In this document: piece by piece, positions 44,025-53,001 of the stretch
Position numbering within the stretch: position 1 is the first letter of the stretch
How the letters are laid out: every line of letters starts with the position of its first letter
Notes under the pieces: generated by a model
Seen by the model: only the letters and a program-made list of their open reading frames with translations
Told to the model about the DNA's origin: nothing
The model's database searches: none
Translations under genes and position numbers: made by a program
Assembly (NCBI RefSeq): GCF_004761975.1
Contig: NZ_RQII01000037.1
Span: 1-54,887 of the forward strand
Length of the DNA stretch: 54,887 nucleotides
Direction: 5' to 3'
Source of the DNA: Planococcus koreensis
GTDB lineage: Bacteria; Bacillota; Bacilli; Bacillales_A; Planococcaceae

Positions 44025-44777
44025 GTGGAAGAGCTGATCGTGAAATTGCGGTTGACTGCCGCGGAAAATCCGGATGTCACCGTTTTAAAAGAACAAGTAT
44101 GGAAGCTGCCGGTCGTGTTGTATGATGTGAAAATCAGCCGGGTCAAGCGCTTGAAAATGGATATCTTGATGAAAATGCTGCTGTTCGCGTTCCAGGAACG
44201 GGACATCCGCCGCGCTGCTACACTGGCCGACATGCTGTTTGTGGAAGAGCTTTTCATCAGCGACTCGATCGACAAGATGGAACGCACGCGTTTGATCGGG
44301 CTCGATAAGAAAGGCTACGCGCTGACCGCGAAAGGGCATGACTACTTGGAAAAAGGCATTTTCGAAGAAGAGATGGAACCGGAAGCGGCACAGATTGTCT
44401 ACAGTGCGGTCCACGATGACTACGATTTGCCGAAGGACAGCGAAACGCCAGAAGCAGAAGAGTCACTCGAGCCGTATCGCTACGCGGTGAAAGGTGCTGT
44501 GAAAAAAGAGCGCATCCAGAAGCTGCTCTCTGACCGGCCGCCGGAATCCGATGAACAAGGCTTCCAAATCATCACCACTGACATTACAAGCTGCATCGAA
44601 CATTCGGTGGCCCATGTCCCGTGCATTGAATTCCAATTATACGACCGGAAACAGGACATTTTTTACGCCCGCGTCTGGAACACCGCATCTGCCAGCTGGG
44701 ATGAAAAGCTGGAAAAAGCGATTGAAGCGCGGGAAGTTATGGGATGGCGGAGAGCGATGGAGAAGCAGGCAAATTGA
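44025..44777 (+). CDS. winged-helix-like partner of the helicase
   Basis: A 250-residue protein from GTG 44025, with AGGAGGTG (44012-44019) overlapping the end of the helicase gene. Residues about 40-105 (MDILMKMLLFAFQERDIRRA, then LADMLFVEELFISD, TRLIGLDKKGYALTAKGHDY) look like a winged helix of the kind with a final 'L-T-x-KG' wing. The C-terminal half (about 150-250) is unfamiliar. The tight coupling suggests it works with the helicase, perhaps as a DNA-binding or regulatory subunit. No known defence family is recognised. Confidence 0.7.
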   Translation: MEELIVKLRLTAAENPDVTVLKEQVWKLPVVLYDVKISRVKRLKMDILMKMLLFAFQERDIRRAATLADMLFVEELFISDSIDKMERTRLIGLDKKGYALTAKGHDYLEKGIFEEEMEPEAAQIVYSAVHDDYDLPKDSETPEAEESLEPYRYAVKGAVKKERIQKLLSDRPPESDEQGFQIITTDITSCIEHSVAHVPCIEFQLYDRKQDIFYARVWNTASASWDEKLEKAIEAREVMGWRRAMEKQAN

Positions 44778-44803
44778 GACGCTTAAGATTATGAGTAAAC
44801 CAT

Positions 44804-44848
44804 AAGAAGACGCAGCCGAATCATTGGATTCGGCTGCGTCTTCTTTAT
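44804..44848 (+). terminator. terminator of the helicase unit
   Basis: AAGAAGACGCAGCCGAA pairs with TTCGGCTGCGTCTTCTT, perfect 17-bp stem, then T-rich sequence. Confidence 0.93.
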
Positions 44849-44988
44849 TTTATTTACAAAATCAGTAAAATTGTATTTATTCCTCAATTGGTAATATGTT
44901 ACTATTTGATTATGTGTTAGGTCTTAATGACCAGTGAGCTAATAACTTGTCTCCACCGCTTTGCCAAAAAACCTTAAGGAGCTTCTCA

Positions 44989-45342
44989 ATGACAAAACTA
45001 GCTGAGAATTTAAAAACGTTAAGATTGCAGAACAAGTTAACCCAGCAGATCGTCGCTGGACATTTGAAGATTACTAAAGCGGTATACAGTAAATTCGAAA
45101 TTGGCACGACCGAACCATCGTTGAAGCTGATGATGAAGACAGCAGATTTGTACAACGTGTCCCTTGATGAGTTAGCTGGAAGGCAGTTTACGCCTAACGG
45201 AAAAGTGATTGATCAATTGCTGATGAAGAAAGAAATGACGAAGGAAATCAATAGCTTAGTCAAGCAAATCGGCAATGAATTTATCCAAAGCAAAGAAGCG
45301 GATATTGTGAAGAGGCTGAAGCAGAAGTTTAATTTGAATTGA
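44989..45342 (+). CDS. XRE-family transcriptional regulator
   Basis: A 117-residue regulator with an N-terminal helix-turn-helix (LAENLKTLRLQNKLTQQIVA, then LKITKAVYSKFEIGTTEPSL, LYNVSLDELAG). A helical tail follows. ATG 44989 follows TTAAGGAG. Reading continues in the same frame for another 40 codons after the TGA at 45340-45342 with coding-like content (see findings), so the protein may have been longer. Target unknown. Confidence 0.85.
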   Translation: MTKLAENLKTLRLQNKLTQQIVAGHLKITKAVYSKFEIGTTEPSLKLMMKTADLYNVSLDELAGRQFTPNGKVIDQLLMKKEMTKEINSLVKQIGNEFIQSKEADIVKRLKQKFNLN

Positions 45343-45469
45343 TTATTAAATAAGAACCCAATACCGCACCATGTTTTTGAAAATATAAATATACTGGATA
45401 AAGAATTCAGAAAAATCGGAATTGACATTTCTTCTTTAGATTTTATTATTAAAGGTGAAGGATAAAAAA

Positions 45470-45850
45470 ATGGGAAGGGTGAATGCGGTGAAGAAAACGA
45501 TTTTCGTAAATGATATTTCTTCGATCAAGCACAATCATTTTTCATTTAAAGACGATTTGGGTGTAATCAAAGCTGATCCATTTGTCATCAAGAAAGCTCC
45601 GGACGGCAGCCCGTATCATTTCGACAAAGATGATTTAGAGGAAATGAGCAAGTACGAGAAGGATCTTGCACCGCATGATGAAAAAGACAGCCTGACGAAA
45701 AAAGAGTACATCGAAAAAATGAAAAAGGAATTCTACCATCATATCCGTTCCGGCAATATGGATGAAATCTTAACCCGATTGTACAAACTTGACCCTGAAA
45801 GCGTTCAGCTCAAGTGGGGAGGCCCGGTAGAGCATAAATTTAAAATTTGA
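45470..45850 (+). CDS. hypothetical protein (126 aa)
   Basis: A 126-residue charged soluble protein with FVNDISSIKHNHFSFKDDLG, ADPFVIKKAPDGSPYHFDKD and YIEKMKKEFYHHIRSGNMDE. I do not recognise it. ATG 45470 has AAGGTGAAGGA upstream; the GTG at 45488 is an alternative. A terminator follows it. His and Asp are common in the N-terminal half, but no known metal motif appears. Confidence 0.65.
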   Translation: MGRVNAVKKTIFVNDISSIKHNHFSFKDDLGVIKADPFVIKKAPDGSPYHFDKDDLEEMSKYEKDLAPHDEKDSLTKKEYIEKMKKEFYHHIRSGNMDEILTRLYKLDPESVQLKWGGPVEHKFKI

Positions 45851-45905
45851 ACGCGTGTCAATCATGGCTTGCTTCTACACTGATTGTTTAAGGCAATTCA
45901 TGCCA

Positions 45906-45955
45906 AAAACCGCCGCTCCTAGGAAAATAGCATTCCCAGGAGCGGCGGTTTTTAT
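45906..45955 (+). terminator. terminator, CCGCCGCTCC family
   Basis: AAACCGCCGCTCCT pairs with AGGAGCGGCGGTTT around a 16-base interior, then TTTATT. Confidence 0.9.
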
Positions 45956-46073
45956 TTAACAAAATGGATGCCACATTTCTTTGGGAATAACAAAAGCTCG
46001 GCCGAAAACCATTGCGCCCTAGAATTTTCCAGAATATAATAAATCATCCGAACAAAAAGGGGATAAGCAAGAA

Positions 46074-49000
46074 ATGAGAGTTGGGGAGAAAATGAGGGCA
46101 AATGACATAAAGACTGCAAGCCAGCTGGTCGAGGCGATTCGTGGTTTATGGGATGCACGTTCAATAAGCCGCCTGCGTGAATGGCTGGAAGAATTGGAAA
46201 CGGAAGATGATTATTACCGCTTGATCCGCCTGGCGGATCAAATGGATTTATACAAATACAGCAATTTTTTGGCGACGCATGCGTATAAGCGTTTTGGGAC
46301 GCTGCGGCCATTTGCCTGGCATTGCACACGGCTATTGGAGAACGGCAAAAGCCTGGAAGCGGAAGAGCGCATGAACGCTCGCCTTCAAGGGCTTGCGGAT
46401 TCCGCCTATACGGTGGAAGAATGGGTTTCGGCATACACCCTGCTGTTTCGGGTATTTTGCCAGCTGAACCGTTTGCCGGAAGCGAAAGAGCAGTTGGACA
46501 AAATCAGCGAAGTACAAGGGGTGCTGTGGCCGGATTTGGAAGCGTTCTATTTTTTGCACGGCGGTGAATGGGACAAAGCGGAGGGCATTTTAACGGACGC
46601 GTTGGCGGGGCAATCAAAAGAGCGTGATGAGTATGTGCGCCTGCTACTGGCGGACCATCTATCAATGGCGGGCCGACAAGCGGAATCTTTGGAGATGCTG
46701 CGAAAAGGGCAGGCCTTGTATCCGGGCAATTGGTCATTTTGGATGGAGCAGGTGAGGCGGCTGTTTTTGCTCGGCCGCTACGAGGAAACGATTCAGCTTA
46801 CAGAAGCAGTCAATGCGCAAAATCCGTATCACATCAATAAGGAGTATTATGCCTATTTGACAGCAGAATGCCTCTATAAATTAGAGCAATGGGACACGCT
46901 TGATGAGTGGATCCGGGACCACAAGGCAGTGCTGGAAAAAACGATTTACGGCAAGAAAGAGATTCAGCGCGGCGCGATCCGCAAGCAGCTGGAGCTGACG
47001 CCGAAAGTCCAGAAGCTGGATTATTGTGTGCCGGCTTCGTTGTCAATCATGCTGGAAGCATTCGGCATGGACATCGGCCAGGACGAAATCGCTGAGCACG
47101 TCTTCGACGTGACGGGTTCCAAACTGCGCACGACGATGGAGTATATGGAATCACTCGGTTTGCGTTCACAATATTTCAAAGGCACTGTGGACATCTATAA
47201 AAAGATGATTGATGCCGGCGTTCCGGTGCTGCTGAGCATGATGGTCGAGAACAATGCGCATGTCCAAGTCGTCGTCGGCTATGATGACCGGCTGCAGGCG
47301 CTCCTGATACAGGACCCGAATGACCAGGCGCCGTTTCTAGTGCCTTATGCTGAGATGAAAGACGCGTATAAGCTGACCGATTCGCTCAGCATGGTGTTTG
47401 TGAACGAAGCACAAGCGCATTTATTGGCGCAGCTGGATGAAAGGGAGCACCATTTCTTCAAGCGCTTGTATGAATTTCTCGATGAAGAAGGCGAAGGCGA
47501 GAGCGAGGCATTCATCGATTTTCTGCAAGAACACAAGGGAGAACGCTACGCGGCTGTGGTCGGGATTTCGATTTTGTTTTCAGATCGCGCGAAAGCGCTG
47601 CACGATACATGGATTGGGCAGCTGCGCCAGGAACTTGGGGTAGACGACGCGGAATTGGCTTTGCTGACGGCGCATCTGCATTACCAGAAAGACGAAATGC
47701 CGAAGGCGCTCGCGAGTCTTGCAGCGGTGAATGAAAAAAACAGCCCGTATGCGCTGTTTTTAAGAGGTGTCATTTTGATGAGCCAGGACAGCCAGGAACG
47801 CGCCATCCCTTATTTAAAGCAATCGATTGAGCTGGATCATTACCAGCCGGCCGCTTACAGCCATTTGGCGCGCTGCTATATGGAAGTCGGAAAACTATTC
47901 CAAGCGCATAAATGGTCGGCAATCGCGCTTGCCCAATTGCCATCGGATATTTACGCGCAGATTACGCATAGCCTGATCCAGTATGAGTCGGGCGCTTACG
48001 GAAAAGCCTTGGAGCGTTTCCGAAAACTGAGTGCGGAAATGCCGGAGGACGGCTATTTCGTCTACGAAATCGGGCGCTGCCTGCTTGCGCTCGGTGAAGA
48101 AGCGGAAGCGATCGAACATTTTGAACGTTATATCAAAATGGCTCCCGAGCGGCCTTATGCGTATCTGCGAATCGCTGAAATCCATATGGAAGCTGAAAAT
48201 TGGGAGCAGGCGATGGCCATTGTCAATAAAGGCATCGAAGGGGCCGAAGAGAAAGACGTGCTTCACGTTTACCGCGGCCATGTCGCAATGGAACAAGAAC
48301 AATTCGCAGCGGCAGAAGCGGATTACCGGAAAGCGCTCGAACTCGACCCGGATGATTTATTTGCGGTGACGTATATTACGCATAGCTTGGTGAAACAGCA
48401 GCGTTTTGATGAAGCGGTGGCCTTTTTGGCAAGCTACGCGGAACAAGGGGACACCGGATTTTTCATCCGGTCGTCGACGATGCTGTGGGAAGAATGGCCG
48501 GAATATGCCGGCCAGCAGCAAGCGATTGCGTTATTGGAAAAAGGGCTCAAAAAGAAAGAATTGGAAGGGTTTGCGGACATCGCGCAGCAATACATGGAAT
48601 TCGGGGAGCATCCATTGTTCCGCAACCGGGTGCTCAAACAATTTAAAGAAATGCGGCACGTTGAAAGGGATGAGAAGCTGCTATGTTTGGAAGGGCAATT
48701 GCATGAGCAGGCTGGGAACAGCGCGTTTGCCCGCAAGCTTTATGGGCAGGCGCTTGAAAAAGCACCGAGTGCGCAAGCGCATTTCCAGCTGGGCTTAATG
48801 GCAATGGAAGCGGGCCGGCACAAAACAGGCATCCGTGAGCTTCTTTCCAGCACAGAGCTGGACCCAGGCAATACCGCGGTGCGGGAAGCATTGATGCATG
48901 CTTATATCGAGATTGACGACATCCCGCGTGCGTTTGCGGTGGCGCTGTTCATTCTGCAAAATGATCCGCTGGAGCTTGAATTCGATGACTTGTTTGAACT

Positions 49001-50270
49001 GGCGGTGACAGAACAATCGGTGCACGCGATTTCGAAAACGCTTGAAAGGGTGGCCGGGCAGGTGCCTGAGGAATGGCTCTTTGCCGGTAAAGCGTTGTGT
49101 GCGGAAAAAGAAGGCAATTTCGCGGAAGCGGAAACGCTGTTTGGACAGGCGAAAGCGGTCAATGGGGCATTCCCTTCCCGCTACCAGCATGTGCAATTCT
49201 GTGCACGAAGAGGCGAGTTCAAACGTGCTGTGGCTTTATTGGAAGTGTTGATCGCCGAACGGCCGGAAGACGAAAGGCTGTACGGGGAATATATCCGGAT
49301 TCTTGCACATCTGGGCAAAACGCATGAAATCAATAAGCGTCTGAAAAAACGGCTTCGCGGTGAACAATTGGGCTTGGCCCAAACGTTTTGCGCCGATGAA
49401 CTGGCCCAGTGGTTCACCGAAACCGAAGAAATGGAAGAGGCGGAAGTGCAGCCGAGAAAAGGCATCGTCGGCAGGTTCTTCCACAAAGCACAGCGGCTGC
49501 GAATGATTTCGCACGTTTTTGCGTTATACGATGAAGCCGCCAGGCAGATTCCGGAAAACGAGTTGCCGGTCATGCGGCATGGCGCGTTTTGCTTAAGCCG
49601 TGGAATGGCGAAAGAAGCGGTCGACGAATTAAAGCCTTTCGTCAAACGCACTGGCCATTACGAAGCCGCTGTCATGCAGCTGCAAGCCATGGCGCAATTA
49701 GCAATCGAAGAGGATTCACTCAAGATTATCCAAGAAGCCCTCAGCCTGGCTCAAGAGCTTCACGCACGGCAGCCTGCCGATGCGGCGGTGTTGACGGTAT
49801 GGGCCGAACTGTTGGGGAACCTGGAAAGGGACAAAGAGGAATTGGAGAAGTACGAACAGGCATTACTCTTAGAACCGTTCAACCCTGAAACGTATACACT
49901 TGTCATGCAGACATTAGCTGAACAAAAGCCCGGGGAAGTGGAAGCGTTTATCGCGGGCATTCCGGAAGAAGTGGAAATTCCGGAATGGATCGAGCTTGCC
50001 TGCGCACAAAGCCAGTTGGCCTTAGGCAATGCATCGGCCGCTCATGCCATTTTGGTACCGCTGACGCAGCGGGAAAAAGAGTTTCAGCCGGCCATTTACG
50101 AGCTGGCGCGCTGCGAAATGAAGCTTGGCAATAAAGGGGCAGCGGTTAAAACCTTGCGTAAATTGTTCCGCAAAGAAGGTTCGGAAATGTACGTCCTGGT
50201 CATTTCAGGAGAGCCGCTGTTTAAGGGCATCCATGATGAAATTGATGAATTGATTGAGGAATTGCTGTAA
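46074..50270 (+). CDS. very large TPR protein with embedded C39-like peptidase domain
   Basis: A 1398-residue soluble protein. Helical repeats at about 1-300 are followed by a C39-like cysteine peptidase domain with Cys318 (KLDYCVPASLSIML), His396 (NNAHVQVVVGYD) and Asp414 (IQDPND), so the catalytic triad looks intact. From about 530 to the end there are many tetratricopeptide repeats, e.g. AAYSHLARCYMEVGKLFQAH and AEADYRKALELDPDDLFAVT. Function unknown; the TPRs may bring substrates to the peptidase-like domain. ATG 46074 is used (GGGGAT upstream); ATG 46092 behind TTGGGGAG is equally possible. Single gene. Confidence 0.85.
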   Translation: MRVGEKMRANDIKTASQLVEAIRGLWDARSISRLREWLEELETEDDYYRLIRLADQMDLYKYSNFLATHAYKRFGTLRPFAWHCTRLLENGKSLEAEERMNARLQGLADSAYTVEEWVSAYTLLFRVFCQLNRLPEAKEQLDKISEVQGVLWPDLEAFYFLHGGEWDKAEGILTDALAGQSKERDEYVRLLLADHLSMAGRQAESLEMLRKGQALYPGNWSFWMEQVRRLFLLGRYEETIQLTEAVNAQNPYHINKEYYAYLTAECLYKLEQWDTLDEWIRDHKAVLEKTIYGKKEIQRGAIRKQLELTPKVQKLDYCVPASLSIMLEAFGMDIGQDEIAEHVFDVTGSKLRTTMEYMESLGLRSQYFKGTVDIYKKMIDAGVPVLLSMMVENNAHVQVVVGYDDRLQALLIQDPNDQAPFLVPYAEMKDAYKLTDSLSMVFVNEAQAHLLAQLDEREHHFFKRLYEFLDEEGEGESEAFIDFLQEHKGERYAAVVGISILFSDRAKALHDTWIGQLRQELGVDDAELALLTAHLHYQKDEMPKALASLAAVNEKNSPYALFLRGVILMSQDSQERAIPYLKQSIELDHYQPAAYSHLARCYMEVGKLFQAHKWSAIALAQLPSDIYAQITHSLIQYESGAYGKALERFRKLSAEMPEDGYFVYEIGRCLLALGEEAEAIEHFERYIKMAPERPYAYLRIAEIHMEAENWEQAMAIVNKGIEGAEEKDVLHVYRGHVAMEQEQFAAAEADYRKALELDPDDLFAVTYITHSLVKQQRFDEAVAFLASYAEQGDTGFFIRSSTMLWEEWPEYAGQQQAIALLEKGLKKKELEGFADIAQQYMEFGEHPLFRNRVLKQFKEMRHVERDEKLLCLEGQLHEQAGNSAFARKLYGQALEKAPSAQAHFQLGLMAMEAGRHKTGIRELLSSTELDPGNTAVREALMHAYIEIDDIPRAFAVALFILQNDPLELEFDDLFELAVTEQSVHAISKTLERVAGQVPEEWLFAGKALCAEKEGNFAEAETLFGQAKAVNGAFPSRYQHVQFCARRGEFKRAVALLEVLIAERPEDERLYGEYIRILAHLGKTHEINKRLKKRLRGEQLGLAQTFCADELAQWFTETEEMEEAEVQPRKGIVGRFFHKAQRLRMISHVFALYDEAARQIPENELPVMRHGAFCLSRGMAKEAVDELKPFVKRTGHYEAAVMQLQAMAQLAIEEDSLKIIQEALSLAQELHARQPADAAVLTVWAELLGNLERDKEELEKYEQALLLEPFNPETYTLVMQTLAEQKPGEVEAFIAGIPEEVEIPEWIELACAQSQLALGNASAAHAILVPLTQREKEFQPAIYELARCEMKLGNKGAAVKTLRKLFRKEGSEMYVLVISGEPLFKGIHDEIDELIEELL

Positions 50271-50320
50271 CCTGAAATTTTATACCGCAATATATTAAAA
50301 CAACGATTTCTATTATCTGC

Positions 50321-50366
50321 AAAGCCGCTCTCCTTGGATTAACATCTTGGGGGAGGGGCTTTTTAG
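50321..50366 (+). terminator. terminator of the TPR gene
   Basis: AAAGCCGCTCTCC pairs with GGGAGGGGCTTT (imperfect), then TTTAG. Confidence 0.75.
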
Positions 50367-50546
50367 TTTATTCACTTTTATAAATGGAATCGAATTGCGT
50401 GCAACTCAGTTTTCGATAGAAAACATGGACAGGCGAAACATGAATCGAAATGGTATTTAGAACATTATAAATAATTAGAAATTAATGGTTTCAAAATGAA
50501 ATTCTCTTGTTATACTAAAGAAAGGAATAAATTAGGAGGTTGAAAA

Positions 50547-51215
50547 ATGACGACGATTTCATTGAAAAAGAAAGCCGCGACGATTGTATTGGAGAAGAAG
50601 AAGTTGACGGGTGTCGTGGCAAAGGTCGGCATCGTGTTGGATATTTCAGGCTCGATGCGTAGTTTGTACCGGGAAGGCGTCGTCCAGGAAGTCGTAGAGC
50701 GGGTGCTGGCAGTAGCAAGCCAATTTGACGATGACGGCGCTTTGGATGTCTGGATTTACGACAACGAATTTTCCCGATTGCCTGCTGCGACGGAAGCCGT
50801 TTTTATGGGCTATGTCGAAAAGAATATTTTATCGAATGACAAGGTACATAAATTCGGCAGGAACGATGAGCCGAAAGTGATGGAAGACGTGATCCGCAAG
50901 TATACGAAAGAAGAGCCCAGCGACGATCCGGTCTTTTTGGTCTTCATCAACGACGGCGGCTGCAAGCCGGGAATCAAGAAATTCATCGTTGAATCATCTT
51001 TCCAGCCGATTTTTTGGCAGTTTATCGGCATCGGCGATTCCAATTTTGATGTGCTGAGAAAACTGGATACGATGGAAGGGCGACTTATCGATAACGCCAA
51101 TTTCTTTCATTTGGAGGACGTCAGCAAAGTGTCGGACGAAGAGCTGTACGATCAGATGCTGGACGAGTTTCCACAATGGCTGAAAGAAGCGAAAGAGAAA
51201 CGGATTTTGCGCTGA
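50547..51215 (+). CDS. vWA-domain protein of the TerF type
   Basis: A 222-residue von Willebrand A domain. The MIDAS motif is VLDISGSM, with Thr/Asp supplied by VFLVFINDGG. MTTISLKKKAATIVLEKKKL and QPIFWQFIGIGDSNFDVLRK match the vWA domain found in TerF/TerY-like tellurium-resistance-associated proteins. There is no Ter operon here. AGGAGG lies upstream of the ATG. The next gene begins 36 bases later, probably in the same transcript. Confidence 0.85.
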   Translation: MTTISLKKKAATIVLEKKKLTGVVAKVGIVLDISGSMRSLYREGVVQEVVERVLAVASQFDDDGALDVWIYDNEFSRLPAATEAVFMGYVEKNILSNDKVHKFGRNDEPKVMEDVIRKYTKEEPSDDPVFLVFINDGGCKPGIKKFIVESSFQPIFWQFIGIGDSNFDVLRKLDTMEGRLIDNANFFHLEDVSKVSDEELYDQMLDEFPQWLKEAKEKRILR

Positions 51216-51251
51216 CTGGTAAGTCCAAAATGAATTGAAGGAGAGCGGGAA

Positions 51252-51767
51252 ATGTCGAACCTATCGCTCGCGGAAGCGGTGAAACTGAAAAGTGTATTAG
51301 CCAAACGAATTCACGAATTGGAAGAAGAGATGGACCGCGTGGCATTTGTGGAAGTTGAAAAAGGCAGCAAAGTGCCGAAACAGGTCCGCTCGCTGTCAAA
51401 GGTCGAAGTGGAGATCGATGAGATCCGCAAAGATTTCCGGCTATTGGACAAATTGATGTACCGCGCCAATTTTGAAAACGTAGTGAATTTCAACGGGGAA
51501 GAGCTGGTAATCGTGGAAGCGATTGAACTGGCAACTCAGCTGCGTGCGAAAGCACGGAAGTTCAAGGAGTTCGGTGCTGCTGCAAAAGAAGAGCATCAAT
51601 TCGGCTATGGGGAAGGGCTGCCGCTCATCAAACGGGCGATGTTCGACCCGGAGGAATACCGCGTCAAAGCGGTTGAGCTGGAACGGCAGGCCAACCGGCT
51701 ATCGAATGCCATCAACACGAAAAACTATTCAATCTTTCTGGAATTCGACAGCGAGAAATATTTCTGA
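51252..51767 (+). CDS. hypothetical protein, possibly DIP1984-like
   Basis: A 171-residue helical protein. MSNLSLAEAVKLKSVLAKRI, ELEEEMDRVAFVEVEKGSKV and KLMYRANFENVVNFNGEELV resemble the DIP1984 family, where a LAEAL-x-R-x-L-x-KRI start and an 'N-G-x-L' mid-motif recur. The assignment is weak. GAAGGAGAGCGG precedes ATG 51252. It follows the vWA gene and may be its partner. Confidence 0.6.
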   Translation: MSNLSLAEAVKLKSVLAKRIHELEEEMDRVAFVEVEKGSKVPKQVRSLSKVEVEIDEIRKDFRLLDKLMYRANFENVVNFNGEELVIVEAIELATQLRAKARKFKEFGAAAKEEHQFGYGEGLPLIKRAMFDPEEYRVKAVELERQANRLSNAINTKNYSIFLEFDSEKYF

Positions 51768-51953
51768 TCCTTGGAGCGGTGAGACTCCGCTTCAAGGCAT
51801 GGAAGGAAACCTCCTTTGCACCACGGTGCAATTGCTCTGATGGCGAATGGCAAACCAATGACCCATTACCCATTATCATTTTACCTGTTACCGATAACCA
51901 ACCAAAAGCAAATGGCGGCTGAAGGCCACTTCAAGTTTATCATTCCTTCCATG
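51768..51953 (+). other. hairpin-rich intergenic transcript region
   Basis: No gene seen. Just behind the stop, CTTGGAGCGG pairs with CCGCTTCAAG around TGAGACT, and GCACCACGGTGC forms a second hairpin. It is not matched to any known riboswitch. A strong terminator follows at 51954. Could be a 3' UTR structure or a small RNA. Confidence 0.35.
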
Positions 51954-51988
51954 AATCCTCCTGCCACTTGGCAGGGGGATTATTTTTT
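51954..51988 (+). terminator. terminator
   Basis: AATCCTCCTGCC pairs with GGCAGGGGGATT around a 4-base loop, then TTTTTT. It closes the vWA transcript. Confidence 0.88.
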
Positions 51989-52091
51989 GCAAAGAAGAAA
52001 AATTTCAGGATTCTACCCGATTTGCTGGAAAGTATTTGCTTGTGCTGCCTTCATTTATTTTCCAATTAGTTTAAGATAAGAGTAGGATGAT

Positions 52092-52217
52092 TTGTCTGAC
52101 GACATTAGTTTGTTGGTGGGACAAGCGGAAGAACGCGGACTTGAGTACGTAGTGATGATGTACAAGCAGTTCACAAATTCCTATCATTTCCATGCAGGAG
52201 TAAAATCGGAAGATTAA
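52092..52217 (+). CDS. possible small protein (41 aa) or gene remnant
   Basis: A 41-codon frame from TTG 52092, ending YHFHAGVKSED at 52217, with AGGATGA directly upstream. The peptide (MSDDISLLVGQAEERGLEYV and on) has coding-like composition, but the start is weak. It may be the end of a lost gene. Not recognised. The next gene begins 13 bases later. Confidence 0.35.
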   Translation: MSDDISLLVGQAEERGLEYVVMMYKQFTNSYHFHAGVKSED

Positions 52218-52230
52218 AAGGAGTCGAAAT

Positions 52231-52749
52231 ATGGAAATAAATTACAATATAACGGAAGAGACTTATATGGAATTTTATCTGTTCCAGGCTAAAAATTCCA
52301 AAGCGATCAGAAAATCAATGATGACTCAACGGTTTTTAACACCTCTCCTGTATTTGGTGGGAGCCGTTATCGTATCTTATATCTTGGACATGCACTTATC
52401 GATTATGGGAATCCCCTTTCTGATCTTCGGGTTTTTATGGATGCTGTTCTTCCCCGTGCATTTCAATCGCCAAATCAAGCGGACGGCGAGGAAAATGATT
52501 CGAGAAGGAAAGAACGAGGGAGTTTTAGGCAAGCATTCAATGGTTTTTACAGATGAAGGCTTGAAGGAAACCAATGCCACAGGGGAAACGAAAGTTGCGT
52601 GGGTTTGGATTCAAGATCTGAAAGAAGACGAGTCAAACTTTTATCTATACCATACTGGGATTACAGGCTTTATTGTCCCGAAAAAAGATTTGATGAATGT
52701 GGACAGCATCAGGAGCCTGCTGCAAGACAAAATCAGCACACATCGCTAA
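52231..52749 (+). CDS. YcxB-like membrane protein
   Basis: A 172-residue protein with two membrane helices (LTPLLYLVGAVIVSYILDMH and IMGIPFLIFGFLWMLFFPVH) followed by a cytoplasmic domain: HSMVFTDEGLKETNATGETK, WVWIQDLKEDESNFYLYHTG and FIVPKKDL. This is the YcxB-type C-terminal domain. Function unknown. AAAAGGAGTC lies upstream of ATG 52231. Confidence 0.82.
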   Translation: MEINYNITEETYMEFYLFQAKNSKAIRKSMMTQRFLTPLLYLVGAVIVSYILDMHLSIMGIPFLIFGFLWMLFFPVHFNRQIKRTARKMIREGKNEGVLGKHSMVFTDEGLKETNATGETKVAWVWIQDLKEDESNFYLYHTGITGFIVPKKDLMNVDSIRSLLQDKISTHR

Positions 52750-52775
52750 TTTAAAACGTAAAATTACATGCGCAT

Positions 52776-52823
52776 AAAACCGCTGCTCTCCCCAGGCAAC
52801 TTTCCGGGGAGCGGCGGTTTTTT
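52776..52823 (+). terminator. terminator, CCGCCGCTCCC family
   Basis: AAAACCGCTGCTCTCCCC pairs with GGGGAGCGGCGGTTTT (one unpaired base), then TTT. Confidence 0.88.
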
Positions 52824-53001
52824 TGTACTTAATCATTTAACTGTACGGTTGTTTGGTTTTCTATACACGGGTACAATTATCGCAAATTCCGACTGTGCTG
52901 GCTGATTTAGGGTAAAGGATATAAAAAAGCGAGTCAAGATTCAGGGTTTCAGCAGGGTTTGTGAAAGTCTGGAATACGAAATCGTTGAAGGAGGATTCTC
53001 A

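Noticed and set aside
51768-51850. Riboswitch reading of the hairpin-rich stretch behind 51767
   Set aside because: It lies at the 3' end of a transcript before a terminator, not upstream of a gene, and matches no riboswitch core I know.
51816-52079. An 87-codon frame across the terminator at 51954
   Set aside because: It spans a strong terminator hairpin and has no ribosome-binding site.
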